12,192 nucleotides of DNA from an uncultured beta proteobacterium (lineage in GTDB: Bacteria; Pseudomonadota; Gammaproteobacteria; Burkholderiales; Burkholderiaceae_C): positions 1-12,192 of the forward strand of contig CAJBVC010000341.1 of the NCBI GenBank assembly GCA_903958915.1, read 5' to 3'. Below the pieces are notes generated by a model. That model worked only from the letters and a program-made list of their open reading frames with translations, was not told the origin of the DNA and ran no database searches. The position numbers and the translations under genes are program-made. Below are positions 1 to 7,458 of this stretch, piece by piece. The first letter of the stretch is position 1. The number at the start of each line of letters is the position of its first letter.

Positions 1-1787
1 AAGCACTTTGCTATATCTGGATCACAGAAAATCTGTATGACAAATCATTTGTAGAAAATCGAACGACGGGGTTTGAGGAGTGGAAAGATTATGTTCTGGG
101 GACGATAGACGGAGTTCCGAAGACTCCTGAGTGGCAAGAAGCGGAAACGGGCGTCCCAGCCCGGGAAGTGCGCGCCCTGGCAAGAGAATGGGGGCGCAAG
201 AAGACCTATCTCGGCGTGGGAAGTTGGGGTTGTGGTGTGGGAGGCGCCTGTCGTTCGCCAACGGGTGCGCAGTGGGCGAGGATGATGACGATTCTGGGCG
301 CCATGCAGGGATTCGGAAAGCCAGGCGTCAATTTCGGCAATTTGCAGTTTGGAGCGCCGCACGATTTCACTTTCTATTTCCCCGGATATGCAGAGGGCAG
401 TATGTCGGGAGAGCTTCAGTTCAGCGCGAATTCGGCAAACAATTATCAGCGCATGCCCCACATCGTGACCATGAACTCCGTCAGACAGAGCATTCACCGC
501 ATGCAGCTGCCTGAAGCGATCCTGAACGGCCAATCATTTGGCTACCTGACCGACATAACCTCTCAGCAAGGTCAATTTTTCAAGTTCGGATATCCATCGC
601 CAGGGCATGCAAAAATCGAGATGATTTACAGATACGGCAGTTCATCTTTGGGAACGACGATGGATTCCAATCGCTGGATAAAAATGTACCAATCCGAAAA
701 TTTGCCATTCGTGGTGAATCAGTCGGTTTGGAACGAAGGCGAGACACGGTTCGCAGATATTATCTTGCCGGCATGTACCACGTTCGAACGCTGGGACATA
801 GGCGAGTATTACAACGTCGGCGCTGGCTATGTGCACCATATGTATCAGATGGTGAACCACCGCGTCATATCGATGCAGCATAAATGCATTGAACCATTGG
901 GCGAATCCAAATCTGACTACGATATCTTTCTTGCATTAATGCAGCGGATGGGTATGGGTGCCCTGTATTCGGAAGGAGGGAATTCGGAACTGGACTGGTG
1001 CAAGCGCGTTTTTGATTCCTCTGATTTATCCAAGCACACATCCTGGAAAAAATTTCTGAAGAAGGGCTACTTTGTTGTTCCCTCTCCAGCGGAATCTGCG
1101 CGTGCACCAACAGCACACCGGTGGTTTTACGAAGGTCGGCCTAAGGATGTCCCGGAGCCCTATCCCTTGCCGTCGGAATACGTGAATAACTTCGGTTCGG
1201 GCTTGCAAACACCTTCGGGCAAGTATGAATTTATTCCTACGACGCTGGGCAGGATCGATGACCCTGAACGCCCGCCGCTCAACAAGTACATGCCCACCTT
1301 TGAGGATGCCGCAACCGATGAACGGTTAAGGGCTTTCCCCTTGCAACTGCTGACACCACATTCGCGTTACACGTTCCATTTGATGGGTGACGACCGGGGC
1401 AGCACGGTCATGGATATCGACGACCACCGCGTGTTGGTCGACGGGCATTACTATCTGGTAGCAAGAATCAGCCGGGCGGATGCGAAGGCGCGAGGGGTCC
1501 AGCATGGTGAACTGATTCGCCTGTGGAACAACCGAGGCTCAGTGGTCTGCGCAGCGCAGGTCACGGACCGGCTGCGACCGGGGGTTGTCAGCGTTTCTGC
1601 ATCATCTGCCCAGTACCGCCCCGCCGGCGTGCCGGGCAATTCGACCGATCTTGGCGGTTGCATCAATATGCTGTGCACCAGCAAGCCACTGACAAAGCAA
1701 ACCAGCGGCATGGCGCCCAACACAACGCTGATTCAGTTCGAAAAATGGCTGGGTGTCGATACCTGGCAACGCGAGGAGGTCAAGTGA
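1..1787 (+). CDS. Molybdopterin oxidoreductase large subunit, transhydroxylase/resorcinol hydroxylase type (5' truncated by window)
   Basis: The reading frame is open from base 3, so about 594 C-terminal residues are visible and the true start lies upstream. The family's Pelobacter pyrogallol-phloroglucinol transhydroxylase large subunit is about 875 residues long, so roughly 280 are missing, including the N-terminal part that supplies the molybdenum ligand. Visible parts are the cofactor-binding middle domain (for example GAMQGFGKPG near base 300 and ILPACTTFERWDIGEYYN near 765-812) and the C-terminal dinucleotide-binding domain from about 1340 (LLTPHSRYTFHLMGDDRG, then MAPN and a terminal FEKW). 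In the family this subunit binds bis-MGD molybdenum and hydroxylates or transhydroxylates polyhydroxybenzenes without external O2. The stop overlaps the next start by one base (TGATG), so the two are co-translated as a heterodimer. The exact substrate (pyrogallol, resorcinol or other) cannot be read from sequence. Methionine codon 168 is internal and is not the start. Confidence 0.85.
   Translation, partial: ALCYIWITENLYDKSFVENRTTGFEEWKDYVLGTIDGVPKTPEWQEAETGVPAREVRALAREWGRKKTYLGVGSWGCGVGGACRSPTGAQWARMMTILGAMQGFGKPGVNFGNLQFGAPHDFTFYFPGYAEGSMSGELQFSANSANNYQRMPHIVTMNSVRQSIHRMQLPEAILNGQSFGYLTDITSQQGQFFKFGYPSPGHAKIEMIYRYGSSSLGTTMDSNRWIKMYQSENLPFVVNQSVWNEGETRFADIILPACTTFERWDIGEYYNVGAGYVHHMYQMVNHRVISMQHKCIEPLGESKSDYDIFLALMQRMGMGALYSEGGNSELDWCKRVFDSSDLSKHTSWKKFLKKGYFVVPSPAESARAPTAHRWFYEGRPKDVPEPYPLPSEYVNNFGSGLQTPSGKYEFIPTTLGRIDDPERPPLNKYMPTFEDAATDERLRAFPLQLLTPHSRYTFHLMGDDRGSTVMDIDDHRVLVDGHYYLVARISRADAKARGVQHGELIRLWNNRGSVVCAAQVTDRLRPGVVSVSASSAQYRPAGVPGNSTDLGGCINMLCTSKPLTKQTSGMAPNTTLIQFEKWLGVDTWQREEVK
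1774..1780 (+). promoter_or_regulatory. Shine-Dalgarno of the iron-sulfur subunit
   Basis: A perfect AGGAGGT lies inside the last codons of the large subunit, 6 nt before the ATG at 1787. It fixes the start of the small subunit and rules out the in-frame upstream extension that reads back into the large subunit gene. Confidence 0.85.
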
Positions 1788-2659
1788 TGGGAAAGAAATG
1801 GAACATGGTTGTCGATGTCGCGCGCTGTGATAACTGCCGCAACTGTTTTCTGGCGACCAAAGACGAACATATTGGGAACGATTTTCCGGGTTATGCTGCG
1901 GCGCAAGCACCGGCGGGGCACCGCTGGGTGGACATTCAGAAAAAGGAGCGCGGAAGCTGGCCGATTATTGAATCGAACTACTTCCCTGTGATGTGCAATC
2001 ATTGCGATAACGCACCTTGCATGCAGGCAGCCAAAGACGGTGCAGTGCGGAAACGCGATGACGGAATCGTCATCATCGACCCCGTAAAGTCCCAGGGACA
2101 GAGGCAGATTGTCGCTGCCTGCCCCTATGGCGCAGTGTATTGGAACGAAGAATTGAATATCCCGCAGGCCTGGATATTCGATGCGCACCTGCTCGATCAA
2201 GGTTGGGAAAAGACGCGAATGGAGCAAGTCTGCCCGGTGAACGTGTTTCAATCGATCAAAGTTGAAGATGGAGACATGCGCCGCATCGCTGAGCAACAGG
2301 GGCTAGAGGTTTTGCATCCGGAACTCGGAACAGACCCACGGGTTTATTACAAAAACCTTCACCTGATCACCAAATGTTTTGTCTCCGGTTCGGTGACGGT
2401 GGATATTGATGGTGTGGAGGAGTGCGCAGAAGGTGCAGAGGTTATCTTGAGCCAAGACGGAAGAGAGATTGTGCGAACCACTACCGATATGTTTGGCGAA
2501 TTCAAAATCGACAGACTTGACAAACAAAGTGGCGGGTATGAATTGGCCCTTCGCTTAGGTCCGAACAAGAGCACCCCACTGAAGTTTGATCTGGGTGACG
2601 ACAGTCAGTATCTTGGCCTAATTAAGCTGCTGAACCAACGACAGAGTGTTGGCGTTTAG
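1787..2659 (+). CDS. Transhydroxylase-type iron-sulfur subunit with reduced cluster complement and C-terminal Cna-B-like domain
   Basis: This is a 290-residue electron-transfer subunit that pairs with the upstream molybdenum subunit; the Pelobacter homologue is about 275 residues. Residues 1-160 form the DmsB/NrfC-type ferredoxin domain: CDNCRNC (C14, C17, C20), then MCNHCDNAPC (C70, C73, C78), ACPYG (C112) and VCPVN (C149). C70/C73/C78/C112 can hold one [4Fe-4S] cluster and C14/C17/C20/C149 another. The four ligands expected for the third family cluster are absent: position 24 is Thr, the usual CxxC before AHLL is WIFD (129-132), and the Cys preceding the final CP is deleted. Residues about 185-290 (PRVYYKNL, FGEFKIDRL, LGLIKL) match the beta-sandwich Cna-B/carboxypeptidase-regulatory-like tail known from transhydroxylase small subunits. 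There is no signal peptide, so the protein is cytoplasmic. The start is set by AGGAGGT 6 nt upstream. Confidence 0.88.
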   Translation: MGKKWNMVVDVARCDNCRNCFLATKDEHIGNDFPGYAAAQAPAGHRWVDIQKKERGSWPIIESNYFPVMCNHCDNAPCMQAAKDGAVRKRDDGIVIIDPVKSQGQRQIVAACPYGAVYWNEELNIPQAWIFDAHLLDQGWEKTRMEQVCPVNVFQSIKVEDGDMRRIAEQQGLEVLHPELGTDPRVYYKNLHLITKCFVSGSVTVDIDGVEECAEGAEVILSQDGREIVRTTTDMFGEFKIDRLDKQSGGYELALRLGPNKSTPLKFDLGDDSQYLGLIKLLNQRQSVGV

Positions 2660-3581
2660 GGGCCGTCCACCCCTTGGGCAAACCAGCCTCCGGAACCATG
2701 CCGTACAGTGGCTCTCCGGGCAGGCCAACCCTGAGAAACTCACGGGCTGCGATGAGTCTTTCGATGTTCACCCCAGTGTTCAGCCCCATGCTTTCGAACA
2801 TGAAGACAAGATCCTCCGTCACGACGTTACCCGATGCGCCAGGCGCGTAAGGACAGCCGCCTAGACCAGCGAGGGAACTGTCAAAAGTGCGCACCCCAAC
2901 GTCATAGGCTGCGAGGCAGTTTGCCAGACCCAATCCTCGTGTGTTGTGCATATGCGCTGCGCCGGTTTTGTCGCCAATCGCGGCGCGCACTTTGTCGAAC
3001 AACCGCCGAACCTGCGCCGGGTTCGCCATACCTGTGGTGTCGGACAGCCCGGACTCATCGGCACCAGCCATGATGCACTTTTTAGCCAGCCAAACGACAT
3101 CTTCTTCAGCTACAACCCCCTGAAGTGTGCAGCCAAATGCGGTAGATATTCCAGCCTCCACCTTGACGCTGGGTGCCATCGCATCGCGCAGGGCGACGAT
3201 GGCGCGCACTTCCTCAACCATTTCCTCTGGCGTCTTGCGCACATTTGCCAACGAATGTGCTGTGCTTGCAGAGACCGGAATCGTTAGCTTGTGAACCCCT
3301 GCTTTTAACGCGCTTTCAGCCCCACGCCGATTCGGTACCAGCGCCATGACGGTGACTCCTCGGTGAGTTAGTGCATGCCGCACCACCTCCACCGCGTCTG
3401 CCATCTGTGGCAGCGTCTTCGCTGGCACGAATGAACAGACCTCTATCTCACGCAGCCCGGCTGCGACAAGACTGTCAATCCATTGACACTTATCGGCGGT
3501 ACGCATCGTGGCCTTCACGGATTGCAGACCATCGCGCGGCCCAACTTCGCTAATCAGAATGTCAGGCACGGAAATATTCAT
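2622..3581 (-). CDS. Hydroxymethylglutaryl-CoA lyase family protein
   Basis: A DRE-TIM-barrel lyase of 319 residues from the ATG at 3581. The family cleaves 3-hydroxy-3-methylglutaryl-CoA to acetoacetate and acetyl-CoA; relatives cleave citramalyl-CoA or similar tertiary-alcohol acyl-CoAs. Visible motifs are ISEVGPRDGLQ (catalytic Arg16/Asp17), SFVPAKTLPQMAD, the metal-binding pair in AHMHNTRG (His210, His212) and the Cys signature LAGLGGCPYAPGASGN (Cys243). The usual HCHDT is HMHNT here, with Asn in place of the conserved Asp, so true HMG-CoA specificity is uncertain. A GTG start at 3614 (11 residues longer) would overlap the upstream lipoprotein stop as GTGA. I prefer the ATG because family N-termini begin just before the EVGPRDGLQ strand; neither start has a clear Shine-Dalgarno. 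The 3' end overlaps the convergent iron-sulfur subunit gene by 38 nt. It is the last gene of a leftward set after a transporter and a lipoprotein. Confidence 0.88.
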   Translation of the reverse strand: MNISVPDILISEVGPRDGLQSVKATMRTADKCQWIDSLVAAGLREIEVCSFVPAKTLPQMADAVEVVRHALTHRGVTVMALVPNRRGAESALKAGVHKLTIPVSASTAHSLANVRKTPEEMVEEVRAIVALRDAMAPSVKVEAGISTAFGCTLQGVVAEEDVVWLAKKCIMAGADESGLSDTTGMANPAQVRRLFDKVRAAIGDKTGAAHMHNTRGLGLANCLAAYDVGVRTFDSSLAGLGGCPYAPGASGNVVTEDLVFMFESMGLNTGVNIERLIAAREFLRVGLPGEPLYGMVPEAGLPKGWTAPKRQHSVVGSAA

Positions 3582-3610
3582 GGAATTGTTCTTTGGTAAC
3601 GTCACACGAC

Positions 3611-4288
3611 TCACTCTTTCAAGAATATGTAAGACGCAGTTCCAGGCACCGTGAATGCCAGGGTACCGTCTGCGTAGCGACCTTGTTCTCTATAGACCAG
3701 TTTGCCGGGGCTGACCTCGATTTCAGCCCCGAGCCCAATCTCTTTGCCCGATCGTTGCGCCGTTGTTGTGCAAGTCATGTCGTTTAAGCGCCCACGCCAT
3801 GCTCGTGGTGCAACTTGCTCAAAAAAAATCTCGCAGCCAAACGGATAGCTCACCAATTGGGCTGGGCTCAATTTTGCAAGCGCCAAGGGCCAGTTGTCCC
3901 TATTTGAAAATGCGGACTCATCCCTGAAGCTATAAAAACGCATCGCTACACGTTGGTCGGCGGTGTCAAAGGACCACACTCGTCGACGTGTAACCGAACC
4001 ATCGCGATCGGGCGAGCGCCATTCAAAAAAAACCGAACAGGATCCAAACGTCGGATTGGAAAAGGTCACGAAACGTCCGTATTGCTGATCGATCCATTCG
4101 CCATCGCGCACCGGCTTGCGCGAAACAGATGGTGAAAGGGTATCAATCTGCGCGGCGTTACTGAAGTTTCCCGATATTTGCTCGCACAGTTGTCGGGCTG
4201 GGACGGCCGGTACTGCCGTCAACGGCCCTGCGCAACCTGACAGCAGCAAAGCTAAAGTAACAAGTGATAGTTTATGACGAGCTTTCAT
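3611..4288 (-). CDS. Hypothetical lipoprotein
   Basis: A 225-residue protein with a clear type II signal peptide: basic start MKARHK, hydrophobic core LSLVTLALL and lipobox LSGC, giving lipidated Cys19. No Asp follows the Cys (the next residues are Ala-Gly), so outer-membrane sorting is expected. The mature part holds four more cysteines (in QLCEQ, GSCSV, GCEIF and MTCTT), enough for two disulfides in the periplasm. I do not recognise a family. It contains several aromatic-rich beta-strand-like stretches and no obvious enzyme motif. It lies 34 nt after the MFS gene and abuts or overlaps the lyase gene, so it is probably co-transcribed with both. A lipoprotein between a transporter and a CoA-lyase is unusual; a role in envelope handling of the substrate is only a guess. 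No strong ribosome-binding site precedes the ATG. Confidence 0.8.
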   Translation of the reverse strand: MKARHKLSLVTLALLLSGCAGPLTAVPAVPARQLCEQISGNFSNAAQIDTLSPSVSRKPVRDGEWIDQQYGRFVTFSNPTFGSCSVFFEWRSPDRDGSVTRRRVWSFDTADQRVAMRFYSFRDESAFSNRDNWPLALAKLSPAQLVSYPFGCEIFFEQVAPRAWRGRLNDMTCTTTAQRSGKEIGLGAEIEVSPGKLVYREQGRYADGTLAFTVPGTASYIFLKE

Positions 4289-4322
4289 GAAAATGTCGTG
4301 TCGACATGCTCAATACAAAAAG

Positions 4323-5591
4323 TCAAGTCGGATTAAATCGCCGATAGGGACCCATTGCCAGCAGCATTCCTGCACCTAGCAACAGTAGAACGGCTGACGT
4401 CAGCAAGATTTCGCGATATGAACCTGTGGAATCAAAGACCTTTCCGAAAACTACCGGACCTATACCTGCGCCAAGAGCAAAGAATCCGTAGAGGACACCA
4501 TAGATGGAGCCGTAGTTTTTCATGCCGAAATAGCGCGCCACCAGGAACGCCATCAAATCGTATTCAACGCCGGCGGCAAAACCAATCAGCAATATCGAAA
4601 AGCGGGCGGAGTCAATGCTCATGGCACCACCCGCCATCATCCAGCACGCAAGCGCAGGAACACTCAGCATGACAAAGGCTATCGCCGGAGCCCAGAATCT
4701 GTCTATCAACCATCCGCCAACAATGCGTCCTGCGATCACCGACAAGCCGATCAGGGCGACCAAGCCGACCACATCGTTGCGCTGAAAACCAGCAACCTTC
4801 AAGATGTTTTCCATGTTCGGAATCGGCCCACCCACTGCAAAAGAAATCAATGTGAACGAAACTGCAAGCAACCAGAAACGCCAATCCCGCAATGCTTGCG
4901 CCAATGTCATTCCCGGTGCCGAAGCCACCCGCGCAGCGTCTGCTGCGTGGCGCTCAAGTCGACCGGCACCGGCTGTCCCGACATCGTGAAAACCAAAATA
5001 AGCGATGGGCAACGCCAGCAGTATCGGTAGCGCCCCCACCGCACAATACGCGGCGCGCCAACCGTAATCGGCAATGAGCCAGGCGGTCAGTGGTTTGACC
5101 AGGAATCCGAATATCCCGGTACCCAGAAGCGAGAACCCAAGCGCGAGGCCCTTGTGGGTATCAAAACGGTTGTTCACGGCACGCGTCCAGGTGATAGGAA
5201 GCGTACCAGCCCCCAGCACGGCCATCAAAGCCCACGTCAGATAAAACATCACGATTGAACCGTTGCCCAGCGCAAAAGCCATAAAGGACAACCCGAAGAG
5301 CACGACCGACACCAACGCCACGGAGCGCACACCAAAACGGTCAGACAGCAACCCGACCGCCGGACCGGCGATCAGCACTCCCAGCGTCATGATGGGCAGG
5401 CCACCCATGATGGCACTAAACTCCCAGCCAAACTCCTTGTTCAGTTCAGGTGCCAGCATGCCGATGGTGTAAAACGGCACTGGAGACAGGCCCATGCCGA
5501 TGCCGACCATGGCCGCCAACACCACCGCCCAACCGCGCCGAAACTCATGTCGACCCTGGATCGGGGTGGCGTTTGTTGGAGTGCTGTTCAT
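4323..5591 (-). CDS. MFS transporter, monocarboxylate/oxalate-formate-antiporter-like
   Basis: A 422-residue, 12-helix major facilitator protein of normal family length in the inner membrane. Motif A between helices 2 and 3 reads GPAVGLLSDRFGVRS (76-90), and its repeat between helices 8 and 9 reads GRIVGGWLIDRF (288-299). The cytoplasmic loop between the two halves (about 203-237) is rich in Ala, Arg and Glu. Helix 10 carries GVEYDLMAFLVARYFG (341-356), with acidic residues in the membrane as is common in the carboxylate-carrying branch. It diverges from the acyl-CoA ligase operon across a 346-nt region, which fits import of the acid that the ligase activates; that link is inferred from position only. 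It is the first gene of the leftward transporter-lipoprotein-lyase set. No obvious Shine-Dalgarno precedes the ATG, so a start a few codons away cannot be excluded. Confidence 0.85.
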   Translation of the reverse strand: MNSTPTNATPIQGRHEFRRGWAVVLAAMVGIGMGLSPVPFYTIGMLAPELNKEFGWEFSAIMGGLPIMTLGVLIAGPAVGLLSDRFGVRSVALVSVVLFGLSFMAFALGNGSIVMFYLTWALMAVLGAGTLPITWTRAVNNRFDTHKGLALGFSLLGTGIFGFLVKPLTAWLIADYGWRAAYCAVGALPILLALPIAYFGFHDVGTAGAGRLERHAADAARVASAPGMTLAQALRDWRFWLLAVSFTLISFAVGGPIPNMENILKVAGFQRNDVVGLVALIGLSVIAGRIVGGWLIDRFWAPAIAFVMLSVPALACWMMAGGAMSIDSARFSILLIGFAAGVEYDLMAFLVARYFGMKNYGSIYGVLYGFFALGAGIGPVVFGKVFDSTGSYREILLTSAVLLLLGAGMLLAMGPYRRFNPT

Positions 5592-5937
5592 ATTGGCCAG
5601 TGCGAGCAGAAATCATGCCACCAAGTATCTTGCAGAATCTGTGATTGAACGAGTCTGCGGCGTGCCCGATTTTGTCTGATCGTGTTCGTACTCGACATCC
5701 ATATTCAACTGAAACAGTTCCAATCCACATCTGAAACACCGTTTGTTTCAGACTGTCGCTTTCAACGATACACAGGTCAGCAGCCAGCCGGCACTCCCGG
5801 GATACCGCGTGATCCCATCGCCCCTGCGGTTGCGACGGGCGCATTCCTTGCTTTTCAATTGATAGCAGCCCCATAGACACCAATTGCCTGCAGGGCTATT
5901 TCAACGAATTGCTTCGATTTCGGGAAAGCCGATTGTC
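5592..5937. promoter_or_regulatory. Divergent intergenic region between MFS carrier and acyl-CoA ligase operon
   Basis: These 346 nt separate the divergent starts. I see no convincing gene. The region must hold promoters for both directions, but I could not identify -35/-10 pairs with good spacing. Its clearest content is the cluster of CTGAAACA repeats near the middle, listed separately. A TTG-initiated extension of the ligase to 5884 enters its end but does not look like ligase sequence. Confidence 0.6.
5707..5751. promoter_or_regulatory. Putative operator: three copies of CTGAAACA
   Basis: The octamer CTGAAACA occurs at 5709-5716 and again at 5731-5738, 22 nt apart start to start, about two helical turns. 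Its exact reverse complement TGTTTCAG follows at 5744-5751, so the second copy and the inverted copy form a perfect 8-bp palindrome with a 5-nt spacer. The first copy sits in its own short palindrome, AACTG-AAA-CAGTT (5707-5719). This layout is typical of dimeric repressor or activator sites (TetR, IclR or GntR type) placed between divergent genes. No regulator gene is present in the window, so which protein binds is unknown. Confidence 0.55.
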
Positions 5938-7458
5938 ATGACAGGTCACCGCACCGAGCCGCTCATCGCCGACTGGCTGGCACACCACGCACGCACGCGT
6001 TCAACGCACCGGGCCTGCCTGGACCTGGATACGGGTCGCCAATATACCTATGCCGAGCTCTTTGATCGGGTCACCAGCCTGGCGGGCGTTTTCAGGCGCA
6101 ACTTCGATGTGCAGCCTGGCCAGCGCGTCATGGTGCTGGCGCGCAACTCAACCGACGTGTTTGAGATTCTTTTTGCTGCCTGGCGCATCGCGGCGGTTTT
6201 CATGCCAGTGAACTGGCGCCTCGCAGCGGCCGAACTGAGCGACATCATCGCTGACGCCGATCCGAGTCTGATTGTCGTTGACGAAGAGTTTGCGCCCCTA
6301 CTGGCCGGCAACTTCAGTCCCCTGCTGATACGCCGCCCGGGACATGCCCAAAGCGACTATGAGCGTCACATTGCGCTGGCTGCGCCAGAGACCGTTTTTG
6401 CGGAGGTAGGGTTCGACACGATCAACACACTGCTCTACACATCGGGTACGACCGGGCGACCCAAGGGGGTGATCGGCACGTGGCGCATGACCACCGTGAT
6501 GCTGCTGCAGGCGGGCACCAGTGCACCTCTCAGCCCCGAGAGCGTCACACTTACGGCTGCGCCGCAGTTCCACACCGCCGGACTCAATGCTTTCGCAGTT
6601 TCTCTTTTTCATATCGGGGGCACGCTGGCAGTGATGGCCAATTGGGATCCGGCGACTTGCCTGCGCTACCTTGGTGACCCCGCACTTCGCGTGACGCACA
6701 CGTTGGGCGTGCCCACGCAGTATTTGGTCATGGCGCGGCATCCGGCGTTTGCCGAAGCCCGTTTTCCATCCCTCAAGGTCGCTGCCGTCGGAGGTGCACC
6801 TCCGACCGAGGACCTGATGAAAACCTGGGCCGCCAAGGGCCACCCGCTTACTCCTGGCTATGGTATGACCGAGGTTTTTGGAGTCACCCAGATCAGCGCC
6901 GAGGTGGCCCTTCGAAATCCGGGTGCGGTCGGCTGGCCTGCAAGCTACACCGCAATTCGAGTTGCTGATGAAAACGACTGCATGGTGCCAATCGGAGCCG
7001 TAGGGGAAATCCAGCTTCAGAGTGGGGGCGTAACGCCCGGTTACTGGCGCCAACCGGATGCCACCGCCGCGGCGTTTGTGGATGGCTGGTTTCGCACCGG
7101 AGATCTCGGTCGTTTTGACTCAGCCGGACTGCTCTATCTGGTGGATCGCAAGAAGGACATGTTCATTTCGGGCGGAGAAAACGTATATCCGGTAGAGATC
7201 GAAAACGTCATGTCGGGCTTTGCGGAAGTCGCGATGGTCGCGGTGATTGGTGTGCCTGACGCAACGTGGGGTGAAGTGGGCATGGCCGTGGTGGTGGTTC
7301 GACCCGGTGCCAGCGCCAACCCGGAAGAGTTGCTGGCGCGTTGCCGCGGGCTGATTGCCGCTTACAAGGTGCCCAAAACCATCAAGTTCGTCACCGCTTT
7401 GCCGCTGAGCGCGCAAGGCAAGGTGCTGAAAACCCAATTGCGCGAAGAATATGTCTGA
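5938..7458 (+). CDS. Acyl-CoA ligase (AMP-binding, class I adenylate-forming)
   Basis: A 506-residue enzyme activating an organic acid with ATP and CoA through an acyl-adenylate in the cytoplasm. The adenylation motifs are in order and intact: YTSGTTGRPKG (about 167-177), YGMTE (308-312), GWFRTGDLG (383-391), DRKKDMFISGGENVYPVEIE (403-422) and the C-terminal LSAQGK with catalytic Lys495. Length and motif spacing match fatty-acid, cyclohexanecarboxylate and aryl-acid CoA ligases of the FadD/CaiC type; the substrate cannot be told from sequence. I start at the ATG at 5938 (MTGHRTEPLIADW), preceded by GGGAAAG about 9 nt upstream. The TTG at 5884 would add 18 residues without family resemblance. 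The stop overlaps the next gene by 8 nt (ATGTCTGA), indicating translational coupling. It diverges from an MFS carrier, consistent with import followed by CoA activation. Confidence 0.9.
   Translation: MTGHRTEPLIADWLAHHARTRSTHRACLDLDTGRQYTYAELFDRVTSLAGVFRRNFDVQPGQRVMVLARNSTDVFEILFAAWRIAAVFMPVNWRLAAAELSDIIADADPSLIVVDEEFAPLLAGNFSPLLIRRPGHAQSDYERHIALAAPETVFAEVGFDTINTLLYTSGTTGRPKGVIGTWRMTTVMLLQAGTSAPLSPESVTLTAAPQFHTAGLNAFAVSLFHIGGTLAVMANWDPATCLRYLGDPALRVTHTLGVPTQYLVMARHPAFAEARFPSLKVAAVGGAPPTEDLMKTWAAKGHPLTPGYGMTEVFGVTQISAEVALRNPGAVGWPASYTAIRVADENDCMVPIGAVGEIQLQSGGVTPGYWRQPDATAAAFVDGWFRTGDLGRFDSAGLLYLVDRKKDMFISGGENVYPVEIENVMSGFAEVAMVAVIGVPDATWGEVGMAVVVVRPGASANPEELLARCRGLIAAYKVPKTIKFVTALPLSAQGKVLKTQLREEYV

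Noticed and set aside
45..533. 162-codon open frame on the minus strand
   Set aside because: It is antisense to the large subunit, whose conserved sequence covers the same bases; no recognisable protein.
1523..1786. In-frame upstream extension of the iron-sulfur subunit to an ATG at 1523
   Set aside because: It lies within the large subunit gene in another frame, has no family resemblance, and AGGAGGT sits just before the ATG at 1787.
6298..7053. 251-codon open frame on the minus strand
   Set aside because: It is a shadow of the acyl-CoA ligase, whose motifs are intact on the plus strand.
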